A stretch of DNA of 6,942 nt from assembly GCA_029287555.1 (NCBI GenBank), contig JARFQX010000893.1, positions 1 to 6,942 on the forward strand, written 5' to 3'. The position numbers and the translations under genes were made by a program. A model generated the notes under the pieces. The model saw only the letters and a program-made list of their open reading frames with translations. It was not told the origin of the DNA and did no database searches. Of this stretch, positions 1 through 6,664 are shown one piece after another. The stretch comes from Rubripirellula sp. (GTDB lineage: Bacteria > Planctomycetota > Planctomycetia > Pirellulales > Pirellulaceae). The number at the start of each line of letters is the position of its first letter. Within the stretch, counting starts at the first letter, position 1.

Positions 1-1276
1 TCAGCAGATCGGCTCGCACGGTGCGGTCAGCGATCCGCTCGAGCAGCTGTCCCGTGGTCTGATCAACCAGGTCTCGATCGCGGCCGGACCAGGCATAACT
101 CAAGGTCAGGTACAACAGGCAATCCGCTCGACGCGGATCGACTTGCAAAGCAGATTTCCATGCGGCAGCCGCGGCTGATGACCGTGCCATTGACCGTTGG
201 TCACCAACCACTTGGCCGGCCGCATCCAGAAATCGGGTGACGCCCAGCTGCGTACGGATTTCCGCGGCAAGAGTACCGACGGCAGCCGGCGAATCAGGAC
301 GCCTCATCTGCGGCACCAGCAAATCGGCTGCCTCGTTCACGGCATTCTGCTGCCACAGTTGAAAGGCACGATAGAAAAGCAGCTGGACCGATTCGCGTCG
401 ATCGTGGAAATCCAACTTGCCGGCGAGATACCAGGTTCGCTGCAAATCGGCGAGAGCTGGGAAACACTCAATCGCTTGTGCAAGTTGCTCACGGGCGTTT
501 CGGTAATCGGCCTGATGTGTCAGCTGCCAAGCCTGTTCCCAGTGCCACTCTGCCCGCATACGCTGCGAACATACGGGAATCGTGATTGCGATGGCGACAG
601 CGGTCCAACCGCCCAGCTTGGCTAATCGTCGAGTCAGGCCGCCCGCACTGACACACAATATGAGGGCGACGCTCAGCGGCACCAGCCAGATGCCGTACAA
701 GGCAAACCTGGCGACCGACGATATTCGGCCTAGGTGGACCAGGGAAACAGGTTGCGATGACACTCGCCCGTTGTCGTCACTGGCCAAGGACTGCCCGGAA
801 CTCATCCGATGGAGGACCGTGATCATGTCTTGACGTTGATCTTGTTGTTGCTCGAGCAACTCGAACAAAACAGGCTGTCTGGCTGCCACCATCGCATGGG
901 TTGCACAGGTGGTGACGAGCAGTAATCCGCCGAGCAGTCCGGCGTGACGCGGATCATGCAGTGCCAAAATCGTGGCGGGAACAAGAACCACCAGCAGAAC
1001 GACACCCGGACTGGCTAGGTGAATGGACCGTACGCCGTCGATAACAGCGGTCGCATCTTCGTAGTCGGTGATCGACAAAGGAATTTCCCAGCCACGTAGA
1101 TCGGCGCTCAGGGGCGGGCGGATCCAAGGCGCGCGAGTGGCCAAGAAAGCCGCGGCCAGGCAAACAAAACAAATCAAGCCGCGCTGGGAAAGACAGGATC
1201 GCATCGTCAACGCCACCCAGCTCAAAAGCGGCAGTGATAGATGTCGCCGGATCGATACGAACAGGGAGGCGTCCAC
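1..1276 (-). CDS. Polytopic membrane protein with C-terminal TPR-like repeats (partial, C-terminus beyond window)
   Basis: The frame is open from a GTG at 1276 down to base 1, giving 425 codons without a stop. I do not recognise the family. Hydrophobic segments lie near residues 33-47, 90-107, 112-131, 190-211 and 222-236, so about five membrane passes are likely. A Gln-rich, probably helical stretch (about 136-158, including LLEQQQDQRQD) lies between the third and fourth. After the last segment the protein is soluble and helical. Residues 242-274 (ending ADYRNAREQLAQAIECFPA) and 364-399 (with AWKSALQVDPRRA) resemble TPR units with the usual Ala and Pro positions, suggesting a protein-binding domain. 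The GTG lies three bases after the stop of the adaptor gene, which implies cotranscription and probably translational coupling. An alternative start is the ATG at 1204 (residue 25), just before the first membrane segment. The coding call is strong; the function is unknown, and a role with the adaptor in export is inferred only from position. Confidence 0.8.
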   Translation of the reverse strand, partial: MDASLFVSIRRHLSLPLLSWVALTMRSCLSQRGLICFVCLAAAFLATRAPWIRPPLSADLRGWEIPLSITDYEDATAVIDGVRSIHLASPGVVLLVVLVPATILALHDPRHAGLLGGLLLVTTCATHAMVAARQPVLFELLEQQQDQRQDMITVLHRMSSGQSLASDDNGRVSSQPVSLVHLGRISSVARFALYGIWLVPLSVALILCVSAGGLTRRLAKLGGWTAVAIAITIPVCSQRMRAEWHWEQAWQLTHQADYRNAREQLAQAIECFPALADLQRTWYLAGKLDFHDRRESVQLLFYRAFQLWQQNAVNEAADLLVPQMRRPDSPAAVGTLAAEIRTQLGVTRFLDAAGQVVGDQRSMARSSAAAAAWKSALQVDPRRADCLLYLTLSYAWSGRDRDLVDQTTGQLLERIADRTVRADLL

Positions 1277-1279
1277 GGG

Positions 1280-2392
1280 CTAGTTCCGACCTGCCCACTG
1301 CCGCCACTCCGCGTTGACCGAGTCTCCATCCCGAAGAAACTCGGAACCGAAAACCACCACCTCGTCGCCCTCCTGGAGACCCGCGAGCACCTCGACACTC
1401 CCGACCTCCAAAGCGTCACCAAGTCTGACCTCCTGAATCTTCGAACGTCCCTGATCGACACGAAATACCATTGCCTTTTCCGTTTGGTCGTTGACCGCAA
1501 TCTTTGGAATGATGAGTGCCTGGCGGTGCACCTTGAGACGTGCGAAGCCGGTAAGTCCAGCTCGGATCCTGGAATCGGGATTATCCATTTCCAAAACCAC
1601 CGGCAGGACTCTTGTTTCGGGATCGGCCTGAGGCGCGATGCGTACCACGCGGGCGTGAAATGTTTCTTTGGGAAAGCTGTCGAGCACCACCTCGGCTGAT
1701 TGGCCCGGAAACACATCGTCGAGGCGTTCCTGGGGGAAGTCGACACGAACGTGAATCGGGTCGAGCCTGTAGATCTTGGTGAATTCGCGGCCGGTGTCGA
1801 CTTCTTCCCCGCGCATGGTCGTGATCACGTCCGCGAATCCTTCCATCGGACTTCGCACTTCGCATCGCTCGAGATCCCTTCGTGCCAGCTGGAGCTGCAG
1901 CTGCGCCACTTCAAATTGCATTTCGGCATGTCGTAGCTGAAGCCCAGTTGCGGCCCGTTCACGTCGAAGTTGTTGCATGGAATCGAGTTCCGCTTGGGCG
2001 GCCGCCAACGCCATCTCCTGTCGCTTCACCGCCTGGACGAACAGGTCGTCCTCAAGTTCGGCTAGTAATTGGCCCTGCTGAACGTGCTGTCCTTCGACAA
2101 CGTGCATGGCTTTGATGCGGACACCCGTATCACGCAGTCCCACACCCACCCCGATCCAAATTGACGCGGTTTCGGATGCTTCTGTGATGGCGGTAGCCCC
2201 GATCAAATCAACTTGATCCTGCTGCACGACCGCCACGGTGCGCACGGGCATGGGAAGCTGATTGGCGCGGGCTCGCCGGGGAACGGCGTGGTCGCGGGCC
2301 TGATGCGCCCTGAGACTGACCCATGCGGCGGTGCCAAAGACCAGGGGCAGCACCAGGATGGCGACCATGCGATAGCTGGTTGCTCGACGCAT
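1280..2392 (-). CDS. Periplasmic adaptor subunit, HlyD/RND membrane-fusion protein family
   Basis: This 370-residue protein is close to the usual size of RND- or MacA-type adaptors, which bridge an inner-membrane pump and a TolC-like outer-membrane channel. Residues 8-27 form a single N-terminal membrane anchor or uncleaved signal; no lipobox Cys is present. A biotinyl/lipoyl half-motif lies at about 89-116 (VRIKAMHVVEGQHVQQGQLL), followed by a short coiled-coil hairpin (117-176) rich in Gln, Leu, Arg and Ala. The second lipoyl half is at 176-205 (CEVRSPMEGFADVI). The beta-barrel domain spans about 209-287 (YRLDPIHVRVDFP, then VFPGQSAEVVLDSFP), and the membrane-proximal domain about 288-358, including the typical LQEGDEVVVFGSEFLRDGD. 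I could not find a clear RLS-type docking motif at the hairpin tip. The first ATG is taken as start; M9 (2368) is possible but would remove the basic N-terminus. It is divergent from the TolC-like gene and heads a leftward pair with the polytopic TPR protein. The substrate cannot be told. Confidence 0.93.
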   Translation of the reverse strand: MRRATSYRMVAILVLPLVFGTAAWVSLRAHQARDHAVPRRARANQLPMPVRTVAVVQQDQVDLIGATAITEASETASIWIGVGVGLRDTGVRIKAMHVVEGQHVQQGQLLAELEDDLFVQAVKRQEMALAAAQAELDSMQQLRRERAATGLQLRHAEMQFEVAQLQLQLARRDLERCEVRSPMEGFADVITTMRGEEVDTGREFTKIYRLDPIHVRVDFPQERLDDVFPGQSAEVVLDSFPKETFHARVVRIAPQADPETRVLPVVLEMDNPDSRIRAGLTGFARLKVHRQALIIPKIAVNDQTEKAMVFRVDQGRSKIQEVRLGDALEVGSVEVLAGLQEGDEVVVFGSEFLRDGDSVNAEWRQWAGRN

Positions 2393-2618
2393 ATTTACCG
2401 CTGTCTGTCCGCTGCCACCGCCGGAACGGCCAAAAGAATTCTTGAGAGCAAAGCAATCAATACCTGCGCAAACATAGTATGTGGGCAGTCGAAGTCAAAA
2501 ACCTGAAGCCGTTGGTCCCTACTTTCCTCAAAATCGGTCAAGTTGATCATCCCTGGGCGTCGATCACTCAATGGATGTATGTCCGGAGTTACAGCGTTTT
2601 TTCAGGCACGGGGCGGAA
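2393..2618. promoter_or_regulatory. Divergent intergenic region between adaptor and TolC-like genes
   Basis: These 226 bp separate the start codons of two divergent genes encoding partner components, so promoters for both arms must lie here or just inside the genes. It is a natural place for shared regulation. I saw no sigma-70 pair good enough to call. A TTGATC at 2543-2548 resembles a -35 box but has no acceptable -10 at normal spacing, and TACTAT on the minus strand around 2475 is a weak -10. Neither strong inverted repeats nor a terminator were found. The part from 2571 is also open in the TolC frame upstream of the preferred start. Confidence 0.45.
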
Positions 2619-4748
2619 ATGCAGCCACTGCAATTAACGCTTGTGTTCCTGTTATTGCTGGCGGGATGTCGCTCCGGGGGCGGTCTTGTCAATGCACCCA
2701 GCGTGTGGGGCCCGAGTTCTATTCGGAATTCGGGTGACGCGCGCCGCGAAGTCACGCGTCAGATGGACCGCGTTGACGTTTCCATGCCCGAGGTCCCCGA
2801 CCCCAGGTTGTGGACCCCGCACGAGCCCGAGGGCCAGTGGAGACTGGGGCTTTCCGAAGCCCTTGTTATCGGCATGACCAATTCGCCCATCGTCCGCACG
2901 CTGCCGGCGACTCAGGATTTGGCTGGCGTCCGGACGCCACGGGCTGCTCGTCCGCAAACAAACTTCGATCCGACGATCGAAGCCAACCGGGTAGAAGCCG
3001 AACTCGGCCGCTTCGACGCGGTGCTTGGGGCGGATGCAATTGCTGAGCCAATTTTGAATCCGCGTAGCAGCTCTTCGGGCGGCCGTCTATTCGAATCGCA
3101 GGATCGGGCGCTGGTTCGTGGGGGCATTCGTAAACGCACTGTCTTTGGTGGCGAGGCGTCGGTCGATCTACGCACCGATTATCTCTATCGCGCCCAAGCG
3201 AGTGGGTCGAGTGTGAATCCGCAATATCAACCGGATGTTGGCCTGGGTTTCCGGCAACAACTGCGACGCGGAGCCGGGAGAAACATCAATTTGGCCCCGA
3301 TTGTTATCGTTGCCGCCGAGGCGGAACAATCGAGTTGGGAATTCCACGATGCGATACAGGAAATGACACGTAGCATCGAGGCAAATTACTGGGCGTTATA
3401 CAACGCGCAGGCCGCCGCTGAGGCAATTCAGAGTGTCATTCCCATGTTGCAGGAGGTTGTTCGTGTCGCCGCTGCGAATGTCAGAGCCGACGTGGCGATT
3501 CCCGCTGATCTTGCCCAGGCTCAATCCGAGCTGTTGGACTTTCAACGCCAGCATGTTGAGGCGTTGCTAGTGGTTCGCAATCGCCAAGCTTTGTTAAGGG
3601 AGTTATTGGGGATCCCACCGAATTCCCTCGAACCGCTTGTCATCGACACGCCATCTACGCCCGTCAAGCCGGTCATCAACTGGGAAGAGACGCTTGCAAC
3701 GGCGATGCAGAATCGGCCGGACATCATGCGTGAGCGTTTAGCCCTGTATATTGCCCAGCGCGGCACGGATTTGGCGAACAACGGAACTTTACCCGAGGTT
3801 GAAGCTTTCGGCGGTGTCCGCCTGAATGGACTTGGCGATGACCTGGGCTCAGCCCTGGATTTACTGGGGGAGGGTCGGTATGTGGATTGGTCGGCTGGGC
3901 TGAGCTATAGCTTTCCGGTCGGCAACCACACGGCGAGGGCAAGGCAGCGTTCGGCAAGGCTGCTGTACACACGGGAACGCGCGCGACTGAAGGAGGTGGT
4001 GCACGAGGCGGTTCATGAACTGAGTCGATTGACCTTCGAAGCTAATTCGCTGGCCGAGCAATATGATTTGGCCGTGCGAAGACAGAATGAGGTGCATCGC
4101 TGGCTAAATGGTGCCCGCGCCCGCTACATGAATCCTTCCAAGGATATGTCGCTTGTTCGTTCACTCGATTTGTATCTTCGAGCCATTCGAGAATCCGCGG
4201 CGGTCGAGCAGGAGGTGGCACAGCTGACCGCAGCCTATCACGTCTCGATGACAAAGCTCGAAGAGGCCAAAGGGACGCTTCTGGCCGAACGGAATATCAT
4301 GCTGCGCGATGATCCTCGAAAGGGGGTGCGGAGGATGATTGAATTCGATCCCGGGCAACCAATTGAGCCTATGCCTTTGGTTGAAGACGAACCCTCGGCT
4401 GCGTCGCCCAAGCGTTCCGTTGTAATTGAAGCCGACGGAACTGAGCTCGATAAGACTGGGCTCGATAAAACTGGGCCGGAGTTGATTCGTCCTGATAAGA
4501 ATGACGTCGATCCGATGGAGACAGTGCCTCGCATTGGGGAAGTCCGTCCGGCGCCTGTGCCCGAGAGGCTGCCTGCGCCTCACCCCGACCGGTCTAACGC
4601 GGCGTCTGACAAGGTCGACCACGTGGAACGGTCGCCGCCTGCCGACGAGGGCTTGCCGCCTCGCCGGCCCCAGCGGTTGCCTAGACCTGAGTCGAAGGTT
4701 GATCCTCCGGCGTCGAGCAACGGCGGTTCCGGTAGAGTTCCGGATTGA
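2619..4748 (+). CDS. TolC-family outer-membrane efflux lipoprotein with long Pro-rich C-terminal tail
   Basis: This is an outer-membrane channel of the TolC/OEP family, the exit duct of tripartite exporters. The chosen ATG at 2619 gives 709 residues beginning with a lipoprotein signal: MQPLQ, a Leu-rich core, then the lipobox LAGC with Cys17. A GGGGCGGA purine stretch lies just upstream. Starting at 2571 would add 16 residues before the signal and bury it. The first OEP repeat begins near residue 74 (WRLGLSEALVIGMTNSP), with beta strands around 175-215. Long helices at about 240-335 (including ANYWALYNAQAAAEAI) form the periplasmic tunnel. The second repeat starts near 354 (NWEETLATAMQNRPDI), with strands at 393-435 (VDWSAGLSYSFPVGN) and helices to about 560. 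About 135 further residues, rich in Pro, Asp, Glu and Arg, form a probably disordered tail absent from classical TolC proteins of roughly 430-490 residues. It is divergent from the adaptor gene, and the two probably work together. Its 3' end overlaps the convergent sulfotransferase gene. Confidence 0.93.
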   Translation: MQPLQLTLVFLLLLAGCRSGGGLVNAPSVWGPSSIRNSGDARREVTRQMDRVDVSMPEVPDPRLWTPHEPEGQWRLGLSEALVIGMTNSPIVRTLPATQDLAGVRTPRAARPQTNFDPTIEANRVEAELGRFDAVLGADAIAEPILNPRSSSSGGRLFESQDRALVRGGIRKRTVFGGEASVDLRTDYLYRAQASGSSVNPQYQPDVGLGFRQQLRRGAGRNINLAPIVIVAAEAEQSSWEFHDAIQEMTRSIEANYWALYNAQAAAEAIQSVIPMLQEVVRVAAANVRADVAIPADLAQAQSELLDFQRQHVEALLVVRNRQALLRELLGIPPNSLEPLVIDTPSTPVKPVINWEETLATAMQNRPDIMRERLALYIAQRGTDLANNGTLPEVEAFGGVRLNGLGDDLGSALDLLGEGRYVDWSAGLSYSFPVGNHTARARQRSARLLYTRERARLKEVVHEAVHELSRLTFEANSLAEQYDLAVRRQNEVHRWLNGARARYMNPSKDMSLVRSLDLYLRAIRESAAVEQEVAQLTAAYHVSMTKLEEAKGTLLAERNIMLRDDPRKGVRRMIEFDPGQPIEPMPLVEDEPSAASPKRSVVIEADGTELDKTGLDKTGPELIRPDKNDVDPMETVPRIGEVRPAPVPERLPAPHPDRSNAASDKVDHVERSPPADEGLPPRRPQRLPRPESKVDPPASSNGGSGRVPD
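4446..4475 (+). repeat. 15-bp tandem duplication inside the TolC-like tail
   Basis: Two adjacent 15-bp units (4446-4460 and 4461-4475) differ at one base, a synonymous AAG/AAA change. In frame they encode LDKTG twice, in the disordered tail. This points to a small slippage duplication that keeps the reading frame. Confidence 0.8.
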
Positions 4749-5295
4749 TCACCGCCTCCATCGCCGAAACATCGACCGGTTGCTCGAGAAAACCTTCGAT
4801 GGACTGTACCACCGAGTGCGGATCGGCGATTATCTCGTTGTAGTTAATTTCAATAACCTCGAGGTGGCTTTGCTGACGCATCCAGCGGCGGCTTTCGGCC
4901 AACTCGCTTTCAAACAGCTGCTGCATCTCGTCATCCTGCACCGTATCGGTCGGCAGCCCGTTGCGCTCGAGCATCTTTCGCTGTGACGCAAGTATCTCGA
5001 GGATATTGCGTCGCATGAACAAGACCCGGTAGCAGAATTGGGGCGGCAGGTCGTAAAGGAGCCGATAGACCATCTTGACTGCTTTTCCGCCGGCATCGCG
5101 AACCCATGAGGGATCCAGCCGCGTTTGCTTGACCGGTTCAAATTCGTAATAGCCGTTGGGATTGTCATCGTCGGACTCTCGGAGGTTGTCCACCAGCACG
5201 GGAACCCCTCCCGCCTCGAGCATGCGCATGCAGAGCGACGTTCCCGACCGGGGCAGTCCGCTCACAATGAGGATCTCCGGAGAATCTGAATTCAT
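4681..5295 (-). CDS. Sulfotransferase-family P-loop protein
   Basis: The product is 204 residues long from the preferred ATG at 5295. This start puts MNSDSPEILIVSGLPRSGTS directly at the beginning of the fold, with an AAAGAAGAA purine run upstream. A longer form from 5343 would add 16 unlikely residues. The GLPRSGTS loop (13-20) matches the 5'-phosphosulfate-binding loop of PAPS-dependent sulfotransferases. The segment MRRNILEILAS (94-104) matches the 3'-phosphate-binding motif, with Arg96 and Ser104 eight residues apart as in the family. Other family-like stretches are NPNGYYEFEPVK (45-56), GKAVKMVYRLLYDLPP (71-86) and the C-terminal INPELYRNR. By family it would transfer sulfate from PAPS to a hydroxyl or amino group; the acceptor is unknown. 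Short proteins of this type are, from general knowledge, frequent in Planctomycetota and many are uncharacterised, so activity is inferred. The gene ends inside the 3' end of the convergent TolC-like gene and is divergent from the glycosyltransferase genes. Confidence 0.88.
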   Translation of the reverse strand: MNSDSPEILIVSGLPRSGTSLCMRMLEAGGVPVLVDNLRESDDDNPNGYYEFEPVKQTRLDPSWVRDAGGKAVKMVYRLLYDLPPQFCYRVLFMRRNILEILASQRKMLERNGLPTDTVQDDEMQQLFESELAESRRWMRQQSHLEVIEINYNEIIADPHSVVQSIEGFLEQPVDVSAMEAVINPELYRNRRCSTPEDQPSTQV

Positions 5296-5681
5296 GGTGC
5301 GTTCTTCTTTGGGCCGGTTGTTACCTGAAGTCAACGAAATCATGTGCGATTGAAACGCTAGGTTGCGGCTTCGTCTCGGAGATGTTCGCCGCTACGGTTC
5401 GCAATGCTTTCGCGGAACTTTCATCCGGCACTTCCGCACAATCGTTCCGATTCCCCCCGCTGGCAGCAGAACGATCCCGTCAAATCGCTTAATCCGAACA
5501 AGCTGGTGACAAACAAAGCGCGATTTCGATGAACTCGCGGCGCAGCTGGGCGATTGGGCATACGGTCACTAACAGGCCGATGGGTCCTCTTCATTTCCCC
5601 CAGCAAGTGCATCCTCGGCAATCGGCCTCCATCCTACGATCGTCTTTCTCCCTTGAATCCATGCCTCTCCAGAGTTCGAAG
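5296..5681. other. Divergent spacer between sulfotransferase and glycosyltransferase genes
   Basis: These 386 bp lie between two divergent start codons and should hold promoters for both. I found no convincing -35/-10 pair, riboswitch-like structure or terminator. From 5529 the stretch is open in frame with the downstream GT2 gene, but the 51 residues it would encode have no visible domain and look non-coding in composition. The only hairpin seen is a 6-bp stem (5412-5417 with 5432-5437) and a 14-base loop, too weak to name. Confidence 0.5.
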
Positions 5682-6662
5682 ATGTCGAAGTTCATGAGCA
5701 TTGATGTTTCCCAGGTGATGGAACTCGAACGGCCTTCGTTCGGACAGTTTGTGCGGCAGGTCGTGCCGCTGCGAGTCAGCGAATTGGAAGAATGTCTAGC
5801 ACTGCAACAAGCCAGTCCCAAACGGCTCGGCGAGATCATGCTCGATCTGGGCCTAATTACACGCGAGCAGATCAAGGAAACACTCGTGCTCCAGGCCAAA
5901 TGGGTTGCGAACGCCATGCGAGGTGACTTGAATTCGACGACGCTGCCCATGCCCACCTTCTTGTCACTTTGCTTGCCGGCGTACAACGAGCGGCCCGTCA
6001 TTCGCGCGATGCTCGATTCTGCCTGCAGCATTCTGCCCGAGTTTGTGCAGAAGTTCGAGGTCATCGTCGTCGACGACGGTTCAAAAGATGGGACTGGCGA
6101 GCTCGTCGCCGAGTACGCTGCTAAGAATTCCAACGTACGTCTGGTACGCCACGAAACCAACCAAGGCTACGGTGGAGCGGTGACGAGCGGCCTCCGCAGC
6201 GCCCGCGGTGATTACGTGGGTTTCATGGATTCCGACGGCCAGTTCAGTCTGCTGGATCTTCCCCAGTTGCTTTGCCGGCTGCATAACAACGATGTCGTAA
6301 TCGGCTTCCGCTACCAACGCGCCGAAGCATGGCCGCGCCGTTTCAACGCGTGGGCGTGGAATCGCCTAATCCGAGCGATGTTAGGGGTGCGCGTGCGCGA
6401 TCTCGACTGCGCCTTCAAGATCTTTGACCGCTCGGTTGTCGATCGTCTCAGTCTGACGGCGACCGGCGCCTGCATCAATGCTGAAATCATGGCGCAATGT
6501 GTTCGAGGAAACCTGAGCATTTCAGAGGTTCCCGTCGCCCATTATCCGCGGTTGCATGGCGAACCGACCGGTGCGAATTTCGGAGTCATCTTGCGTGCCT
6601 TCCGGGAACTCCCGCAATTGTGGAAATACCGCGAAAGTTCCCTCGTACTTGGTGACGGCTAA
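5682..6662 (+). CDS. GT2 glycosyltransferase (DPM1-like) with N-terminal MshEN-type domain
   Basis: The product is 326 residues from the ATG at 5682. Residues 19-42 and 48-71 are two 24-residue blocks with a five-residue linker (QASPK), the layout of the MshEN/GspE N-terminal cyclic-di-GMP receptor. The second block begins RLGEIMLDLGLI and ends in the expected Gln71. The catalytic GT-A domain follows from about 90: LSLCLPAYNERP, EVIVVDDGSKDGTG (Asp131-Asp132), NQGYGGAVTSGL, then the metal-binding DXD in MDSDGQ (183-185), and LDCAFKIFDR. These are hallmarks of the dolichol-phosphate-mannose-synthase-like GT2 group, which usually transfers a sugar from a nucleotide donor to a polyprenyl phosphate or a related acceptor. 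No membrane segment is visible, so the protein is probably cytosolic or peripheral. The start is uncertain: ATGs at 5529, 5661, 5694 and 5718 are in frame and none has a strong ribosome site; 5718 would still keep both blocks. The gene is followed after 2 bp by a GT4 gene, suggesting one glycan-assembly operon. Donor and acceptor are unknown. Confidence 0.9.
   Translation: MSKFMSIDVSQVMELERPSFGQFVRQVVPLRVSELEECLALQQASPKRLGEIMLDLGLITREQIKETLVLQAKWVANAMRGDLNSTTLPMPTFLSLCLPAYNERPVIRAMLDSACSILPEFVQKFEVIVVDDGSKDGTGELVAEYAAKNSNVRLVRHETNQGYGGAVTSGLRSARGDYVGFMDSDGQFSLLDLPQLLCRLHNNDVVIGFRYQRAEAWPRRFNAWAWNRLIRAMLGVRVRDLDCAFKIFDRSVVDRLSLTATGACINAEIMAQCVRGNLSISEVPVAHYPRLHGEPTGANFGVILRAFRELPQLWKYRESSLVLGDG
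5736..5894 (+). other. MshEN-like tandem motif region (candidate c-di-GMP-binding domain)
   Basis: The first block (5736-5807) keeps Gly at motif position 3, Leu at 17 and 21, and Gln at 24. It has Ser instead of Arg at 1, Phe instead of Leu at 2, and Val instead of Gly at 10. The second block (5823-5894) keeps Arg1, Leu2, Gly3, Gly10, Leu11, Ile12, Leu21 and Gln24, with Met at 6 and Ile at 17 as conservative changes. The known MshEN domain has two such motifs separated by five residues, as here. Ligand binding is an inference, because one motif is degenerate. Confidence 0.7.
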
Positions 6663-6664
6663 CC

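Noticed and set aside
197..625. Open frame of 142 codons on the plus strand
   Set aside because: It is antisense to the polytopic TPR gene, whose frame stays open across 1-1276 with coherent membrane segments and repeats.
847..860. Perfect 14-bp palindrome (GTTGCTCGAGCAAC)
   Set aside because: It lies inside the coding sequence of the polytopic TPR protein, where it encodes Leu-Leu-Glu-Gln-Gln; there is no second copy nearby and no reason to call an operator.
1222..1746. Long open frame on the minus strand, 174 codons
   Set aside because: It overlaps the adaptor gene in another frame; its Arg/Ser/Trp-rich translation has no domain, while the adaptor frame has clear lipoyl and barrel domains.
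2543..2571. Possible promoter (TTGATC) upstream of the TolC-like gene
   Set aside because: At 17-bp spacing the -10 position reads ACTCAA, which is too poor a match.
4501..4986. Open frame of 161 codons on the plus strand spanning the convergent junction
   Set aside because: It is out of frame with the TolC-like gene and antisense to the sulfotransferase; the translation is Arg/Leu-rich and domainless.
5220..5231. Perfect 12-bp palindrome (GCATGCGCATGC)
   Set aside because: It falls within the sulfotransferase P-loop helix codons and is explained by the coding sequence.
5412..5437. Possible hairpin in the divergent spacer
   Set aside because: The stem is only 6 bp with a 14-base loop and no T-run, below what supports a terminator or regulatory RNA.
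5591..6160. Open frame of 189 codons on the minus strand
   Set aside because: It is antisense to the GT2 gene and has a Ser/Arg-rich translation without a recognisable fold.
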